Below, one piece after another: positions 21,351 through 32,450 of a stretch of DNA of 64,000 nt (positions within the stretch are counted from its first letter, which is position 1; every line of letters starts with the position of its first letter). The stretch lies in assembly GCA_963920705.1 (NCBI GenBank), contig CAWUCO010000074.1, positions 2,322,276-2,386,275 of the forward strand, given 5' to 3'. The position numbers were made by a program, and so were the translations under genes. Below the pieces are notes generated by a model that was not told the DNA's origin, searched no databases, and saw only the letters and a program-made list of their open reading frames with translations. Source of the stretch: Odiellus spinosus. Its lineage: Eukaryota; Arthropoda; Arachnida; Opiliones; Phalangiidae.

Positions 21351-23852
21351 GTTCGACTGGGTGTACCCCATAACAGCAGTTCCCAAAACATCAGCCTCGA
21401 GTTCCAAAGAACAGAGGCGAAGCTCAAAACTGCTCTTTTAATAAGAGCGGCCGCTGTTTAGGGAATTGGCTACCGCTCTTTTTTGGGAAATAGCAGAGCT
21501 TTTCTAGAGCCGTGAGCTTTTCTCTAATATGTGATGTTCGGCTTAGATAAAACCTTGGAAATGGACCTCTTGCCTAGCCCAATACTAGGTATTCGTCATT
21601 CATGGAACGTCTTACCTAATGTAACCAAGCCAAACTATTACGAACATGGGAATTATGTATGTCCTAACGCAACCTAACCTAACCCAATCCATCAAACCTT
21701 GGGAATGGATGTCTAACCAAACCTAACCTAACCTTAACCGGCCAAACCATTACGAATTATTCGTATCTCGAATGAAAAATAGTTTATTTTTAATCAAACA
21801 GATAATATACATCAGAATTTAGTATATATCCGATTAATAAAATATATACGAATTCCGTGCTATACCTGATCTAATCTAACCCAGCCAAACCATTAGAAAG
21901 TATTCGCCCTTTAAACTTTAGGAACGGATGTATATCCTTACCTAACCCAGCCAAATCATTACAAAGTATTCGTCCTTCATCCAACCTTTCTATCCTAACC
22001 TAATCTAACATAACCTTACCCAGTACGAAGTATTCATCCTTCATCTAAAATTGGGAATGGATTTCCATCCTAACTTAACTAAACCCAGTCAAACCAATAT
22101 GAAATATTCGTCCTTCATCCAACCTTGGGAATCGACGTCTTACCTAACGTAACCAAGACAAACTATTAATAAGTAGTCATCCTTCATCCAACCATGGGAA
22201 TTAATGTCTATCCGAACCTAACCCAATACGAAGTATTCGTCCTTCATCTAACCTTGGGAATGGACGTCTAGCCTAACCCAGCCAAACCATTACGAAGTAT
22301 TCGTGCTTCATCCAAACATAGGAATGGATGTCGATCCGAATCTAACCTAACCTTACATAACCCAATACGAAGTATTTGTCCTTCCTCTAACCTTGGGAAT
22401 AGATGTCCATCTTAACCCAACCAAACCAATACGAAATATTCGTTGTTCATCCAAGCTTGGGAATGGACGTCTTACATAACCTAACCAAGCCAAACCATTA
22501 CAAATAATTGTCCTTCATCCAATCATGGGAATTATTGTGTATCCTAGTCTAACCTTACCCAATACGAAGTATTCGTCCTTCATCAAAATTTCGGAAAGGG
22601 TGTCTAGCCTAACCTTACCTAACCCTGTCAAACCGTTACGAAGTATTAGACCCTCATCCAACCTTGGCAATTACTATTCAACTTGACTTTGAATTTGAAG
22701 AAAATAAGTGGAAAAACGAAACGAAGATTATAAATTATCTTTTTAATCATTAAATTTCCGGATAATAAATTTTCAATGATAATATTCTAAGATAAAGACA
22801 TTTTGGGATAAAAACGATTATGGATTAAACTAAAATAACCTTACCCAGCCAAACCATTGAAAGTATCCGTCCTGCATCCAACCTTGGGAATGTACGACTA
22901 ACACTTGTTCGTACAGCCCACTAAAATTCATCAAGTGCTTCAATCTACGGGAACCGCTGTAATGGGAACCTGTCAAACTGTTACGAAGTATTCGACCTTC
23001 ATCCAACCTTGGCAATTTAGGTCTAGCCTAACCCAGTCAAACCATTACGAGTGTCCACCCTCCATAGAACCTTGGGAATATACGTCTAGCCTAACCTAGC
23101 CTAATCCAGCCAAACTATTACACAATATTCGTTTTTCGTTGAACCTTCGGAATGGATGTCTGTCCTTACCTAACCTTAGAGCTCGGAATCGGATATCCAT
23201 TATCTTCTATTATTCGTATATTTCCAGATATTTTATTTTCGGATTAAATTGTTTGTAACTAAAAAGTGAAATTGGTATGTTCGTATAATTGTTAAATGCA
23301 TTAGGTTTATCTAATAGCAAAGTATTCTTTTCCAAACTTGCAAAAATGGATAAGAAAATTCACATTTCCAGAATTTAATCTAAAATGTAAGAAAACTATT
23401 TCAAATTGACTTTGAATTTGAAGAATATTAATGAAAAAACGAAACGAAGATTATAAATTATATTTTTATTCGTTAAATTTCCTGAAATTAAATTTTTAAT
23501 GTTTTTATCCAAACATGGAAAATATTCTAAGATAGACATTTTGGGATAAAAACGATTATGGATTAAACTAAATAACCTTACTCAGCCAAACCATTGAAAA
23601 TATTCGTCCTTCATGCAACCTTTGGAATGTACGTCTAACCTAACACTTGTGTTGGTTGATATAAGATGCAGGTCAACAAATATTCTAAAAATCGTTCATC
23701 AAGTGCTTCAATCCGCTATATCGGGAACCGCTGTGAAGGGAACATTGCGTTTTTGGGAACCGCTGTAATGGGAACTGCTATAATGAATAAACTTCATTTT
23801 TGGGAACCGCGATTATGGGAACTGCTCATATGAGGGCTTCCCGTTCGACTGG
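21351..23852. mobile_element. Mutator-like non-autonomous element with 10-bp target duplication
   Basis: The 10-bp word GTTCGACTGG stands at both edges (21351-21360 and 23843-23852). The right end, read inward, starts GGGAAGCCCTCATATGAGCA then gttcccataa; the left starts GTGTACCCCATAACAGCAGT then tcccaaaa, so the ends are inverted but diverged. The interior is made of 15 or more tandem units (cattacgaagtattcgtcct; atccaaccttgggaatgga) plus two copies of an AT-rich block (22.68-22.98 and 23.40-23.70 kb). Target duplications of 9-10 bp with long repetitive arms fit Mutator-like or Foldback elements. No transposase. It sits inside repeat family F. Confidence 0.75.
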
Positions 23853-24240
23853 CGATATCTCCTAAACTAGACATAAAAATACCACGAAATTCAAAGGAAT
23901 ATAGCTAACTAAAAATAGCAACTAAAAATTCAGCCTTCAGGATTTAACCACAACGAAGATATCGGGGGTGCAAAATGCCCTGAATGGCTTCTTGAAAAGG
24001 ATGGTACGGCCTTGCGTAGACTGGGCGGGGCACTGCCGTGCCCCACATAGGTAGATCTTTAAATATAGAAGAAAGTTCAGGAATTTAATTCCGAACTTTA
24101 GGTTTAAAAGCCGAATCTTTGGGTACAAAAAGTGGATATTTATAAAAAAAAAGTTAATTTTTATGCATAAAAGACTGATATTTTAGTATAATAGATAAAA
24201 CAAGTGTAAAGTTTGATCTTAGCACCAGGCTACTGCTGCC
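23853..24240 (+). repeat. Continuation of repeat family F beyond the insertion
   Basis: cgatatctcctaaactagac, aatttagttgc-type words and the ggggcactgccgtgcccc palindrome match, in reverse complement, 53155-53370. There the sequence runs straight into the part found here at 21.13-21.35 kb. This segment is therefore the right half of a family F copy split by the Mutator-like element. Confidence 0.75.
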
Positions 24241-24276
24241 CTTTTATGGTGAATCACGTACGTTTAAAATAATAAT

Positions 24277-25712
24277 CAGTGTTGGGTAGTATTTTAAATA
24301 CTATTTTAAACACTTTTGAAGTATTTTGTATTTTATTTTAAATACTTTTTAAGTACTTTGTATTTTATTTTAAATACTTTTTAAGTATTTTGTATTTTAT
24401 TTTAAATACTTTTAAATAAAAGTATTTTTTCTGGTATTTTAAACAAGATATTGAATATTATTAGCGAAATACTTTATCAAAAAATCTCCGGAAAAAACAT
24501 AATCAAGATGCAAGCGGAAGAAACACGCTTGAAAAATTCCGCTTATCGCCGGTAGGGTAGGGTCGCCTATCTCTGAACGCTTTTTAAGAAATCCGAGATT
24601 TCGATCGCTCTGGAATTGTTAGCGACGAAATTAAGAATCTAATATTAAGTTTGTATAGTCGCGCACCCATTACGCTAGTTTTCATCATTCCATGAAGAGT
24701 ACTTTTGACGCGGAAGCGGTTTTAAAACGGCAATAGCGGCTGACGAACGATTCGAATTCTGAACACCCCCTGCTTCTAAATCTGACAATCTTATAGCCTA
24801 TATAAAAAATTCCACATTTGCAAAAGGAACCACTTGCGCACCTCGAATCGAGAAATGAGTGTCACCAATGGATTTCTTGGCTGAATTTACCTAGGGAGAG
24901 GCGGAATTAGCGCACTCAAGCAAGTATTTGCGAAGTTATCGGCGATTTGAAAATTAGGCATTGCTTGTGCATAGAAAGCATAAAGGAATCCTTATTTCAA
25001 AGGAATTCGTCGATAACTGCCCGAATACTGGCTCGAAAGCGCTAATCCCGCCTTTCCTCGGTAAATTCGGCCAAGAAATCCATTGGTGACACTCATTTCT
25101 CGTTTCGATATGGTTCCTTTAGCAAATTTTGCAGTTTCTCAAATATATTAATGCGTGTTCCCAAGTTTGATTTCGCACAGTTCTGAATTTGAAATTCTTG
25201 GATATATTTTAAAATTTGAGAAGTTTATTTTGTAGCGAGAAACTCAAACTTTACGACCAAATCGAGCGCGTAGGCCCATGATTTTTTCCGAAATTCGTAA
25301 AACCTTATTTCCTGGGCCGTATAGGGAAACATTCCCTTAAAAACGGTCTAATTAACTAGGCTAATTATCGCGGTTGGCTAATTAGTGTCGTATCTTCTTC
25401 GGGTCTTTTTCTAGAGTGTTGAAGTTGTGTTCCGCGAATAGCGCCATTCTTAACCTACAAAATGAGCTCTTCCATCTTTAAACAGACCCAACCAAATTTA
25501 AGTTATACATTTATAAATGAAAGTGTTCAAAAATAGAAGGGTTCAGATTTAGGAGGACTGACCATAATGGCATTGTAGTAGCAATAAGAATTCCAGTGCT
25601 ACGAGGATGAAGAGTCGGTCTGGGACCGTGCCTTTCGCTAGACCTTAACATTACAGTGTTTTAAGTATTTAGTATTTTAAAATACTTAAATAAAGTATTT
25701 TATCCAACACTG
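24277..25712. mobile_element. hAT-like non-autonomous element with 8-bp target duplication
   Basis: Starts CAGTGTTGGGTAGTATTTTA and ends ...AGTATTTTATCCAACACTG. The inverted termini and the CAGTG start are typical of hAT elements. The flanks are a perfect 8-bp direct repeat ATAATAAT (24269-24276 and 25713-25720), the hAT target-duplication size. The interior begins with repeats of tattttaaatacttttt and holds a long inverted repeat (arms about 24824-24950 and 25000-25125, e.g. gagaaatgagtgtcaccaat and its complement). No transposase frame, so it would depend on an enzyme supplied elsewhere. Confidence 0.85.
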
Positions 25713-26305
25713 ATAATAATAAAATGAAAATACGAACCTGTACTACAACTAATCCTAAAACTAGAAAAGATGCTAAGCCACGTCTTAATTTAGGGAAAGT
25801 ATTAGAAAGTGGAATTTTCTAATTGAAAAGACTGACTTATGTTATAATAAATGAAAACATGTATATAGATTAACCTTAGCACACGGCTACTGCTGCTTCT
25901 TTTATGGTGGATCGTCCGCTAGCATGGCGGCGTGCTAATATCATGCTGAATTGTCCGCTACCATGTCGGATAATCACCCGCGTCATAAGTAGAATCTTGA
26001 AATGACGAGAAACAAGTTTGGTCTTTTGCAATCTTTTTTTAGTACGTCACTACCATGTCCGATCGACAGGTGTTTTTGGAGGAATTTACAGTTCTCGTCA
26101 TATGAGGCTAGGGTAAACCACGTTTTCAACCAATCGCATCGGCTTAAAATTATAATGAAGTGTAAATATGAACCTATACTAAAACCGAATATAAAACTAG
26201 AACATGTGGTAAGAAATATTTTTTTTAAATTTTAGAAAGGAGAATTTTTTCGTATGAAGTGATAATTTTTTATTAAACTGAAGCGTAAGTTCAGGGTACT
26301 TACAG

Positions 26306-27712
26306 AGAAATAAAGAAACGAATAAAAACGCTTGTTTAAAATAAATCAGAACCAGGGTTCATTAATTCGGGTTCACACAAGAGAAGCTATAAAAATCTTT
26401 AGTTCTTCAGCAACAAAACAGTCAAATACCCGATATTATTTTCCCTTCATAAAAAGTTACAAAATTTTTTCAACCCACACTTATTTTCCGTCTTGTATCA
26501 ATACCATTCGTAGAAAGCTATGCACTCTCTCATCGTTTTTAAACAATAGTATAATACGTGTGTATTTTCCTTGCTTTGAACGGACAAACCAATGTTCCTT
26601 TACAGCACTTGGTGGACACGTTTTTTTCGCAAATCTGTAGCCCTTTGGCACATTTTACCGCTTGTCTCCTGGGTTTTGGGAATGGAAAATATTTCACACT
26701 TTCGTCGCTGTGCAGTGTGTTGTTTTGGGAACCAGGATAAAACCGGTACTTCTTCCTTTCCAGCCTCTCTGTAAAATGCTCAACCCAATTCGGTTATATC
26801 TGAAACTTACAGATTTGGTGGAATTGTTATCTTAAATCCAAAAGGCACAGTTGCATATATATTCGAAGGATGAAATAAACTAGGAAATTCCTAGCAATTA
26901 TCAATAAATTCTGGTTTTACTATTATGAAATGTTTATTATAGCTAACTGAAATACTTTATCCTACTTCTTTCGTGATACGAAACGAAATGATCCATTAAA
27001 GTACACCAAACGAATAAGAAATGCTCGTTTAAAAAATATTATATATCAGAAACAGGGTCCATTAACTAGCGTTGGCACAGGAGGGGAAGGTAGAAATATC
27101 TTCATTTCATCAGCTTCAAAGAGTCAAATACCCGAGATTATTTACCCTTCATAAAATTGATAAAAAATATTCAACCCACAATTTACTTATTTTCCGTCTT
27201 GTATTAAAAACCATTCGTAGAATGCTGCGCTCAGTCCGTGTGTATTTTCACCTATCGCTCTATTACTTCTAATATCTAATTAAACAGTGTTTGCTGTTTC
27301 TTCAACTTCTGCCTATCTCTCTATTGCCTCTGTTTAATTAGCCATTTTTTACTATTGTTCAACCTCCTTTTGCAGCCACAAACCGATCTATTACTAATCA
27401 TTGCATTGGTTAATATATATTATAGATAGGATAACAATCTAGTCACCCAATGCCTTCTTCCTGCGCTTTAGCCTTATCAACGTTTTATTACAATTGTTCA
27501 ACCTACTTTTGCAGCACGTACGAAGCCACAAACCCATCTATCTCTTATCATTGGTTTTCTTTTTACATATTATAGATATAGTTGGAATCCAATCTAATGT
27601 ATCAACGCAAGCTTATTTGTTTGAGCGAAGACGAATATTCAACATGATAATATATTTGCCAGGTTCTGATTTATTTTAAACAAGCGTTTTTATTCGTTTC
27701 TTTATTTCTTTC
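26306..27712. mobile_element. Inverted-repeat element, 1.4 kb
   Basis: The left end aataaagaaacgaataaaaa plus cgcttgtttaaaataaatca is mirrored at the right by tgatttattttaaacaagcg plus tttttattcgtttctttatt, giving about 48 bp of terminal inverted repeat. Two diverged internal copies of about 190 bp (26332-26520 and 27020-27225; shared aaatacccgatattat, caacccacaatt, tattttccgtcttgtat) and two shorter copies (27250-27430 and 27480-27570) show internal duplication. Relatives occur at 39.70-40.09 kb. Open frames here (26332-26640 and others) have no recognisable content. Confidence 0.7.
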
Positions 27713-27810
27713 ATTTCGTATCACGATCGAGACCCCCTTGTATAAACCCGAAGTAGGGTTATCGTAATTAAGTTCATAATTTCAATCCACAAAAAGCAAA
27801 CAGAAACTAT

Positions 27811-28284
27811 ACAAAAACGAAGCTTTGCGTCGCACTTAAAAAAAAGTGACTTTATACCCAACGATGGTCGACCAAAGCCGCAAATGTACAGAAATTAAAA
27901 ATTCTAAACCAAGAAGGGCTAGTAATTTAAAATTAGCGGTTAAAGAAATACGAAATTTCTTAGAAATTAGAAACTTATACTTTTAGATATTAATATGCAT
28001 AAAAATTATACAAAGAAGACGTATAAATTCGGCCAATGGAAAGTTTTAATAGCAGAATTCAACATTGAAAAAGGAAACTTTTTACATATATAGGGGTGTC
28101 GCAAAAAAAACAAAAAAAAAACGATCCAAGAGTGGAACCTACTATAGAATTACTACATAATTTAAACTTTCCAAAAGCAGAATTTATATACGTCTTTTTT
28201 GTGTAATTTTTATTCATATTAATATATAAATTGGGTATAAAATGCACTTTTTTGCGAAGCAAAGCTACGTTTTTGTATAATTAG
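27811..28284. repeat. Inverted repeat of family F next to the Polinton
   Basis: The left arm (27811-28063: tatacaaaaacgaagctttg, aaaaattatacaaagaagac) pairs with the right arm (28137-28284: gtcttttttgtgtaattttt, aagctacgtttttgtataat). The gtataaatgcacttttt / agctacgtttttgtataat end recurs near 20.93, 40.3 and 53.73 kb. It abuts the 28.33-kb motif array. Confidence 0.7.
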
Positions 28285-28324
28285 ATTTATATTTGCTAGT
28301 AGTTTAATCCTGTACTTTAAGGGT

Positions 28325-28565
28325 AAAATAAACAAATGACGTCATTAAGTAAACAAATTTGCATAAGCCACGCCCCCAAAATAAACAAATTTGCATAATT
28401 AGCCCCGCCCCCAAAGTAAACAAACAGCGCATCCGTCAACAAATTTGCCTAATAGGCCACACCCCCACAGTACACTAATTAACCCCGCCCCCCGTCAATC
28501 AACAACTCATCCGTCAACAAATGACCTCATCCGTCAACAAATTGGCCTAATTTACCCCGCCCGGC
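28325..28565. promoter_or_regulatory. Tandem octamer and GC-box array at the Polinton edge
   Basis: Five or six degenerate units of about 35-50 bp alternate caaatttgcataa (containing the octamer ATTTGCAT twice, then ATTTGCCT and ATTGGCCT variants) with GC or CACC boxes (ccacgccccc, ccccgccccc, ccacaccccc, ccccgcccc) and atccgtcaacaaat. It lies upstream of two TATA boxes and the first Polinton gene. Octamer and GC-box clusters are known at termini and origins of some DNA viruses. A role as element terminus, origin or enhancer is inferred. Confidence 0.5.
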
Positions 28566-28708
28566 TAGTCCAGTCTGACCCGACTTAACCCCCGGTCGAA
28601 AAACCTATTTTCAAGGAGGACTGACACAAATTTTCATTTTTCCGTCCCTGCTCCTTTATTTTTTATTTTTTCCCTCCCTGCTCCTTTGTTTTTCTGCATG
28701 ACTCCGGA

Positions 28709-28789
28709 TATAAAAGGGGGATTCTGTAGCTAAAAAGACTGGGGGGCCAATGACTCATTCACTCACTAGGGGAGAAGGATATATAAAAG
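28709..28789 (+). promoter_or_regulatory. Two TATA boxes upstream of the first Polinton gene
   Basis: TATAAAAG occurs at 28709-28716 and again at 28782-28789, upstream of the ATG at 28814. The second leaves only 24 bp to a TCAGC word, so the first may drive this gene, possibly with a leader, and the second may be a duplicate or serve an inner start. Confidence 0.5.
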
Positions 28790-28813
28790 ACTCGATCCTA
28801 AAGTCAGCTTAAA

Positions 28814-29143
28814 ATGGATTTAAGGGTAACGAAGGAAAGTGCTCGCGTTCAATTACAGAAATGTCAATGCTGTATCTGGAAGCGTTGGTTTTTTCACGAT
28901 TCCTACACTCTTCGCCATTGTAAATACTGGCTTAGAGTCCTCTTGACTCCGATCACGGTCCCCATTGGTCTTATTCGTTTAATTATTACTCGAAATTCCC
29001 GATTCGTTCTGGCCCCATGGTACGATATTCTCGGGCTAATCTTTATTTTACCGTATTATTGGGAGATCTACGAGTTGAAACCTTTAAACCATATATGCCT
29101 CTGGTGCGACGGGTTAATTCCTCTCAAAAGGAAGGATAAATAA
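28814..29143 (+). CDS. Small Cys-containing hydrophobic protein of Polinton 1, unknown function
   Basis: A 109-codon intact frame starting at an ATG just downstream of TATA boxes. It has a CQCCIWKRW cluster near residue 16, a hydrophobic stretch (VLLTPITVPIGLI) near 43-55, a second one (WYDILGLIFILPYYW) near 70-84, a CLWC motif near 95, and a basic end (KRKDK). Two membrane-spanning or membrane-dipping segments are likely. I do not recognise the family. Its position as first gene, ahead of capsid-type genes on the same strand, suggests it belongs to the element rather than the host. It is one of the few undamaged frames in the element. Confidence 0.55.
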   Translation: MDLRVTKESARVQLQKCQCCIWKRWFFHDSYTLRHCKYWLRVLLTPITVPIGLIRLIITRNSRFVLAPWYDILGLIFILPYYWEIYELKPLNHICLWCDGLIPLKRKDK

Positions 29144-29170
29144 GTCTGATCAGCTTGTTTCATCTTCATT
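29135..29170 (+). promoter_or_regulatory. TATA-like box and initiator for the structural gene
   Basis: GATAAATA at 29135-29142 is followed 33 bp later by the A of a TCATT initiator (A at 29168), just before the coding region at 29189. The spacing equals that of the better promoters at 30867 and 60472. Confidence 0.45.
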
Positions 29171-29188
29171 GTTATCCTTCAACTCTGC

Positions 29189-30472
29189 TTGACGAAGCTT
29201 GCTCCCATCTACGATTCGTTCTACTTGACTCTCCCGAGTAACGCCTCCATGACTCAATACCCGAAAAACACAAAAACCAGTTACACGACGCAATTACCCA
29301 CGTCATTTGATTTATCTGAAGGACGTTGGGAAGTCGGTTTATCGGGCATTAGTATGCCTTCGAAATGGGATAATATTACCGACTTCTTCGATACTTTTGT
29401 CGTTAGAATGGTTGATTTAGATTTAAAATACGAAAGGGGTCAGGGAACCGTAAACGATAAAAGTACAATAATTAAAAATACGAATGAAAGTATTTATCAT
29501 AAAATTATTAATCAGATGCAGGCGTCTATTACTCAACAACAAGTAAAAGACAAGTTAGAATTTCAAATCGGGATCGTCAACGGTCAGGAACGTTTTCTTA
29601 TTGAATTTAAAGATCCCAATGGTGAAACCTTCGTTAAATTTCCCAGAATGTATTGCGAATTATTAGGTTTAGAAGCGCGGGATTGTGAAAAATGGATAAC
29701 GGGGACAACCATTGTTGGAACACGAGCTTTAGACCAGAACAGGATCAAACTCGACACCTCCAAATATCCCCCTTTTTACGTTCGGCATATGGTCAAAAGA
29801 GACAAGACCATAAAATTAACGGGTAACGAACGAGTCGAAAATTTTTTATATCAAACTAAAACTTATCAACTTCCACACGGTACGTACGAAACTATAGAGA
29901 AGGTATTAAAAGGAATGAGAGTGTTTACCCCCGAGAATGAGACCTTATTTTGATTTTGAACAAAATAACAATGGGACGGTAACGTTACTTTGTGGTCTAG
30001 GGTTAATTGATGAAGCAAAACCCGATTATCTTCTCACGGATCAAAACCCGATTATCTTCTCACGGATCAACAAAAAAATTTGCGAGACAGTTTTACCATT
30101 CGCTTTCCCAAATCCAATCCTGGATTAGGTCTTATGCTGGGTTTTGATACCAAACAAATTGAGAAAGGCTTAACGCACAAGAGCCAGGGTGAACATATCG
30201 CTGATATAAATAGAGGTGTCCAGAGATTATTCGTTTATACCAGTCTCAAATACCCTCAGGTTATAGGTGACGCTTGGGGAGGTCTATTACGTACAACACC
30301 CAGACCAGAGAACAACAAGTATAATACCCCCTACGAGATAACGTTTAATTATTACCCCGTCAGAACACCGAATTTTAACGTGGTTGATATAGAAATTGCC
30401 ACTGATTCGGGCAGTAAAATTCCTTTCAAACTCGGGAAAACAGTGACCACATTATATTTTAGACGAAGGTAA
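29189..30472 (+). pseudogene. Polinton structural protein (TLPSN family), frameshifted
   Basis: The N-terminus carries FYLTLPSNASM and RWEVGLSGISMP; the C-terminus carries DIEIATDSGSKIPF and ends TLYFRRR. This pattern is shared by a family repeated in invertebrate Polintons/adintovirus-like elements next to the F54H12.2-type protein; a minor-capsid or penton role is inferred. Total span fits a protein of about 420 residues. The first codon is TTG where ATG is expected, with no upstream in-frame ATG. A frame change occurs near 29940, and a 26-bp tandem duplication (30017-30042 and 30043-30068) shifts the frame again. It lies directly upstream of the core-protein gene on the same strand. Confidence 0.7.
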
Positions 30473-30478
30473 AAAAAA

Positions 30479-30871
30479 ATGGCGTCGCGAAATAGGTATT
30501 ATTACTATTACCTGCAGCAAGCTGGAGGAGGAGGCTTCCGAGGTCCCGTTTTTCAACGAGGTAACGGGTTAGGTGCAATTTTTAAGAGTCTAGTTTGATT
30601 TATTACCCCAATTATAAAGCCAGCGGCCAAGGCCTTAGGTCGGGAAGCGATTGGTGTTGGAAGTCGCTGGATCGGTGATATTTCAGCGGGGCAAGATCCA
30701 AAATCAGCTTTAAAAAGGAATATTAAAATTGCTGGGTCTAATCTATTACACACAGCTGGTGACAAAGTTCTCAATTCGCAATACGGCACTGGTAAACGTA
30801 AAAGAAAAAGTCTAAAGGGTCGTAAAGTAAAACGAAGAAAGAAAACCGATTTTTTTATCCTAGGGATATAA
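30479..30871 (+). pseudogene. Polinton basic core (PX-like) protein with one stop
   Basis: From ATG 30479 one frame runs 130 codons to TAA at 30869-30871, interrupted only by TGA at 30596-30598 (codon 40). It has a Tyr-run and Gly-run N-terminus, a central amphipathic part (TPIIKPAAKALGRE, then an Ala/Gly stretch) and a dense Lys/Arg tail. This composition and order match the adenovirus pX-like virion core proteins described in adintoviruses/Polintons. The gene starts 7 bp after the preceding structural gene ends, and its stop overlaps the TATA box of the capsid gene. A single nonsense change suggests fairly recent inactivation. Confidence 0.7.
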
Positions 30872-30902
30872 ATAGCCGGATCTTGCCGGCATCGGCTTTA
30901 GT
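30867..30902 (+). promoter_or_regulatory. TATA box and initiator for the capsid gene
   Basis: TATAAATA at 30867-30874 and a TTAGT initiator with A at 30900 (33 bp apart), followed by ATG at 30925. The TATA box overlaps the stop codon of the core-protein gene. Confidence 0.65.
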
Positions 30903-30924
30903 TGTAGTTATCTAACGCGACAAG

Positions 30925-32265
30925 ATGGGGTCTGAAGGTATGATGTCTGAAGCCGACCTGTTCGTCAAACCTGTTAGTAATTATAATATTTTGGCTAGTA
31001 ATGATATTGAATTAAAACCCGTCAATTCAATTACGGATGGAGGACCAATCGAATTTTTCGTCCCCGGTACTCCGGAACACTATGTCGATTTATCAAAAAC
31101 CAGATTAAAGCTTAACGTTAAATTATTAAAAAAAACACGACGAATAATGCTTGGGAAGATATGACGGCGGCGGTAGACACAGTTGGACCTGTGAATTTAC
31201 TCTTATGGGCTTTATTTTCTCAAATAGAAGCAATGTTAAATGATACGCTAGTACAAACCGTTAATAATTTAGCTCCGCATATCGCTTATTTCGAAACATT
31301 GTTAAATTACGGGAAAGATGCCAAAGAGACGCAATTAGCTTTGGAAATGTTTTACAAAGATACCAAGATAAAACCCGAGGATATTTTTGACGCGTCTAAT
31401 CAAGGAATGAAACTGAGAAAAGAGTGCGTTGATCCATCTCAAGTATGTGAAACAATAGGGAAACTCCATCTGGATATTTGTAAAATGAATAAATTCCTCT
31501 TAAACAATGTAGATGTAAAATTTAAATTTATTAGATCAGGAATGTCGGTTCCCATTATATCGCGAGAACCACTTCCAGCCCCGCCCGCGCTGCCCCCAGC
31601 CGCCACTCAATATAGATTCGTCATCAGCGATGCTTCGCTCTACGTTAGGAAAATTAAGTTAAACCCAGACTTAATGTTAGCCCACGCCATGGTTTTGGAA
31701 AAAACACCCTGCGTCTACCCGATTAATCAGACTGTGGCAAAGTACTTTGGGATAGAAAGAGGTAACACTGACACGACAAAAGAAAATGTCTTCTTGGGTA
31801 GAATCCCAAATAGAATTATAATTGCTTTCGTAAACATATCAGCCTTCAACGGAGATTTAACTGAAAATCCTTTTAATTTCAAGCACTTGGATTTGACGTA
31901 TTTAGCCGTTACGGTCGGAAATAAAAATTATCCCGATCAACCTTTTCAACCAAATTTTGGTGAAAAACGCTATTGTCGCGAATACCAATCACTGTTCACG
32001 GCTTTAGATTTATACGGTAAAAATAAAGGTAATGATATCTCGTACGAGGAATACCCCCCAGGGCAATTGTTTACTGGCGTTGGATTTAACAGCAGAAGAG
32101 GGAGCTAGTGGCGAACATTTTTCTTTGGAAAAACACGGTAGTTTACGCTTAACAATGAAATTTAAAAACCCGTTAAGCTCGGCAGTCACAGTTATCGTCT
32201 ACGGCGAGTTTGAGAACCAAATGATGATAACGAAAGATCGAACCATTCTTTACAAGTTAGAGTAA
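30925..32265 (+). pseudogene. Probable major capsid protein of Polinton 1 (F54H12.2 family), frameshifted
   Basis: Three overlapping frames (30925-31164, 31161-32108, 32032-32265) cover about 447 codons. Signature stretches in order are GPIEFFVPGT then YVDLSKT; GPVNLLLWALFSQIEAMLN; YFETLLNYG; KLHLDICKMNKFLLNNV; LAHAMVLEK; NVFLGRIPNR; NPFNFKHLDL; and HFSLEKHGSLRLT with IVYGEFEN. These match the family known from C. elegans F54H12.2, which is linked to Polinton/adintovirus-type elements and is probably the major capsid protein. Frame breaks fall near an eight-A run (31128-31135) and near a C run (about 32052). A Pro/Ala-rich insert lies near 31575. Its own TATA promoter precedes it. Confidence 0.8.
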
Positions 32266-32269
32266 GAGG

Positions 32270-32401
32270 ATGGACGAGTACGTTTTCTTCTCTCAACGAA
32301 AGGAACTAAACCTGGTGGTGACAGTACGAAACAATCTTAGAGAAGTCGGATTTGTTCGATCCTGTTGTAATTTCCAAGAGATGAAAAAAGCCTTAAAATA
32401 A
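32270..32401 (+). CDS. Small ORF of Polinton 1, unknown
   Basis: A 43-codon frame from ATG 32270, 5 bp after the capsid gene stop. It begins MDEYVFFSQRKEL, has a CC pair near residue 32 and ends ALK. It may be the start of a longer gene that continues, after a frame change, into 32451-32669. No family recognised. Confidence 0.35.
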   Translation: MDEYVFFSQRKELNLVVTVRNNLREVGFVRSCCNFQEMKKALK

Positions 32402-32450
32402 GTTTAAAAATAACTTTTTGAATCATATCGCTGGCGGATCTCGCGTTATC

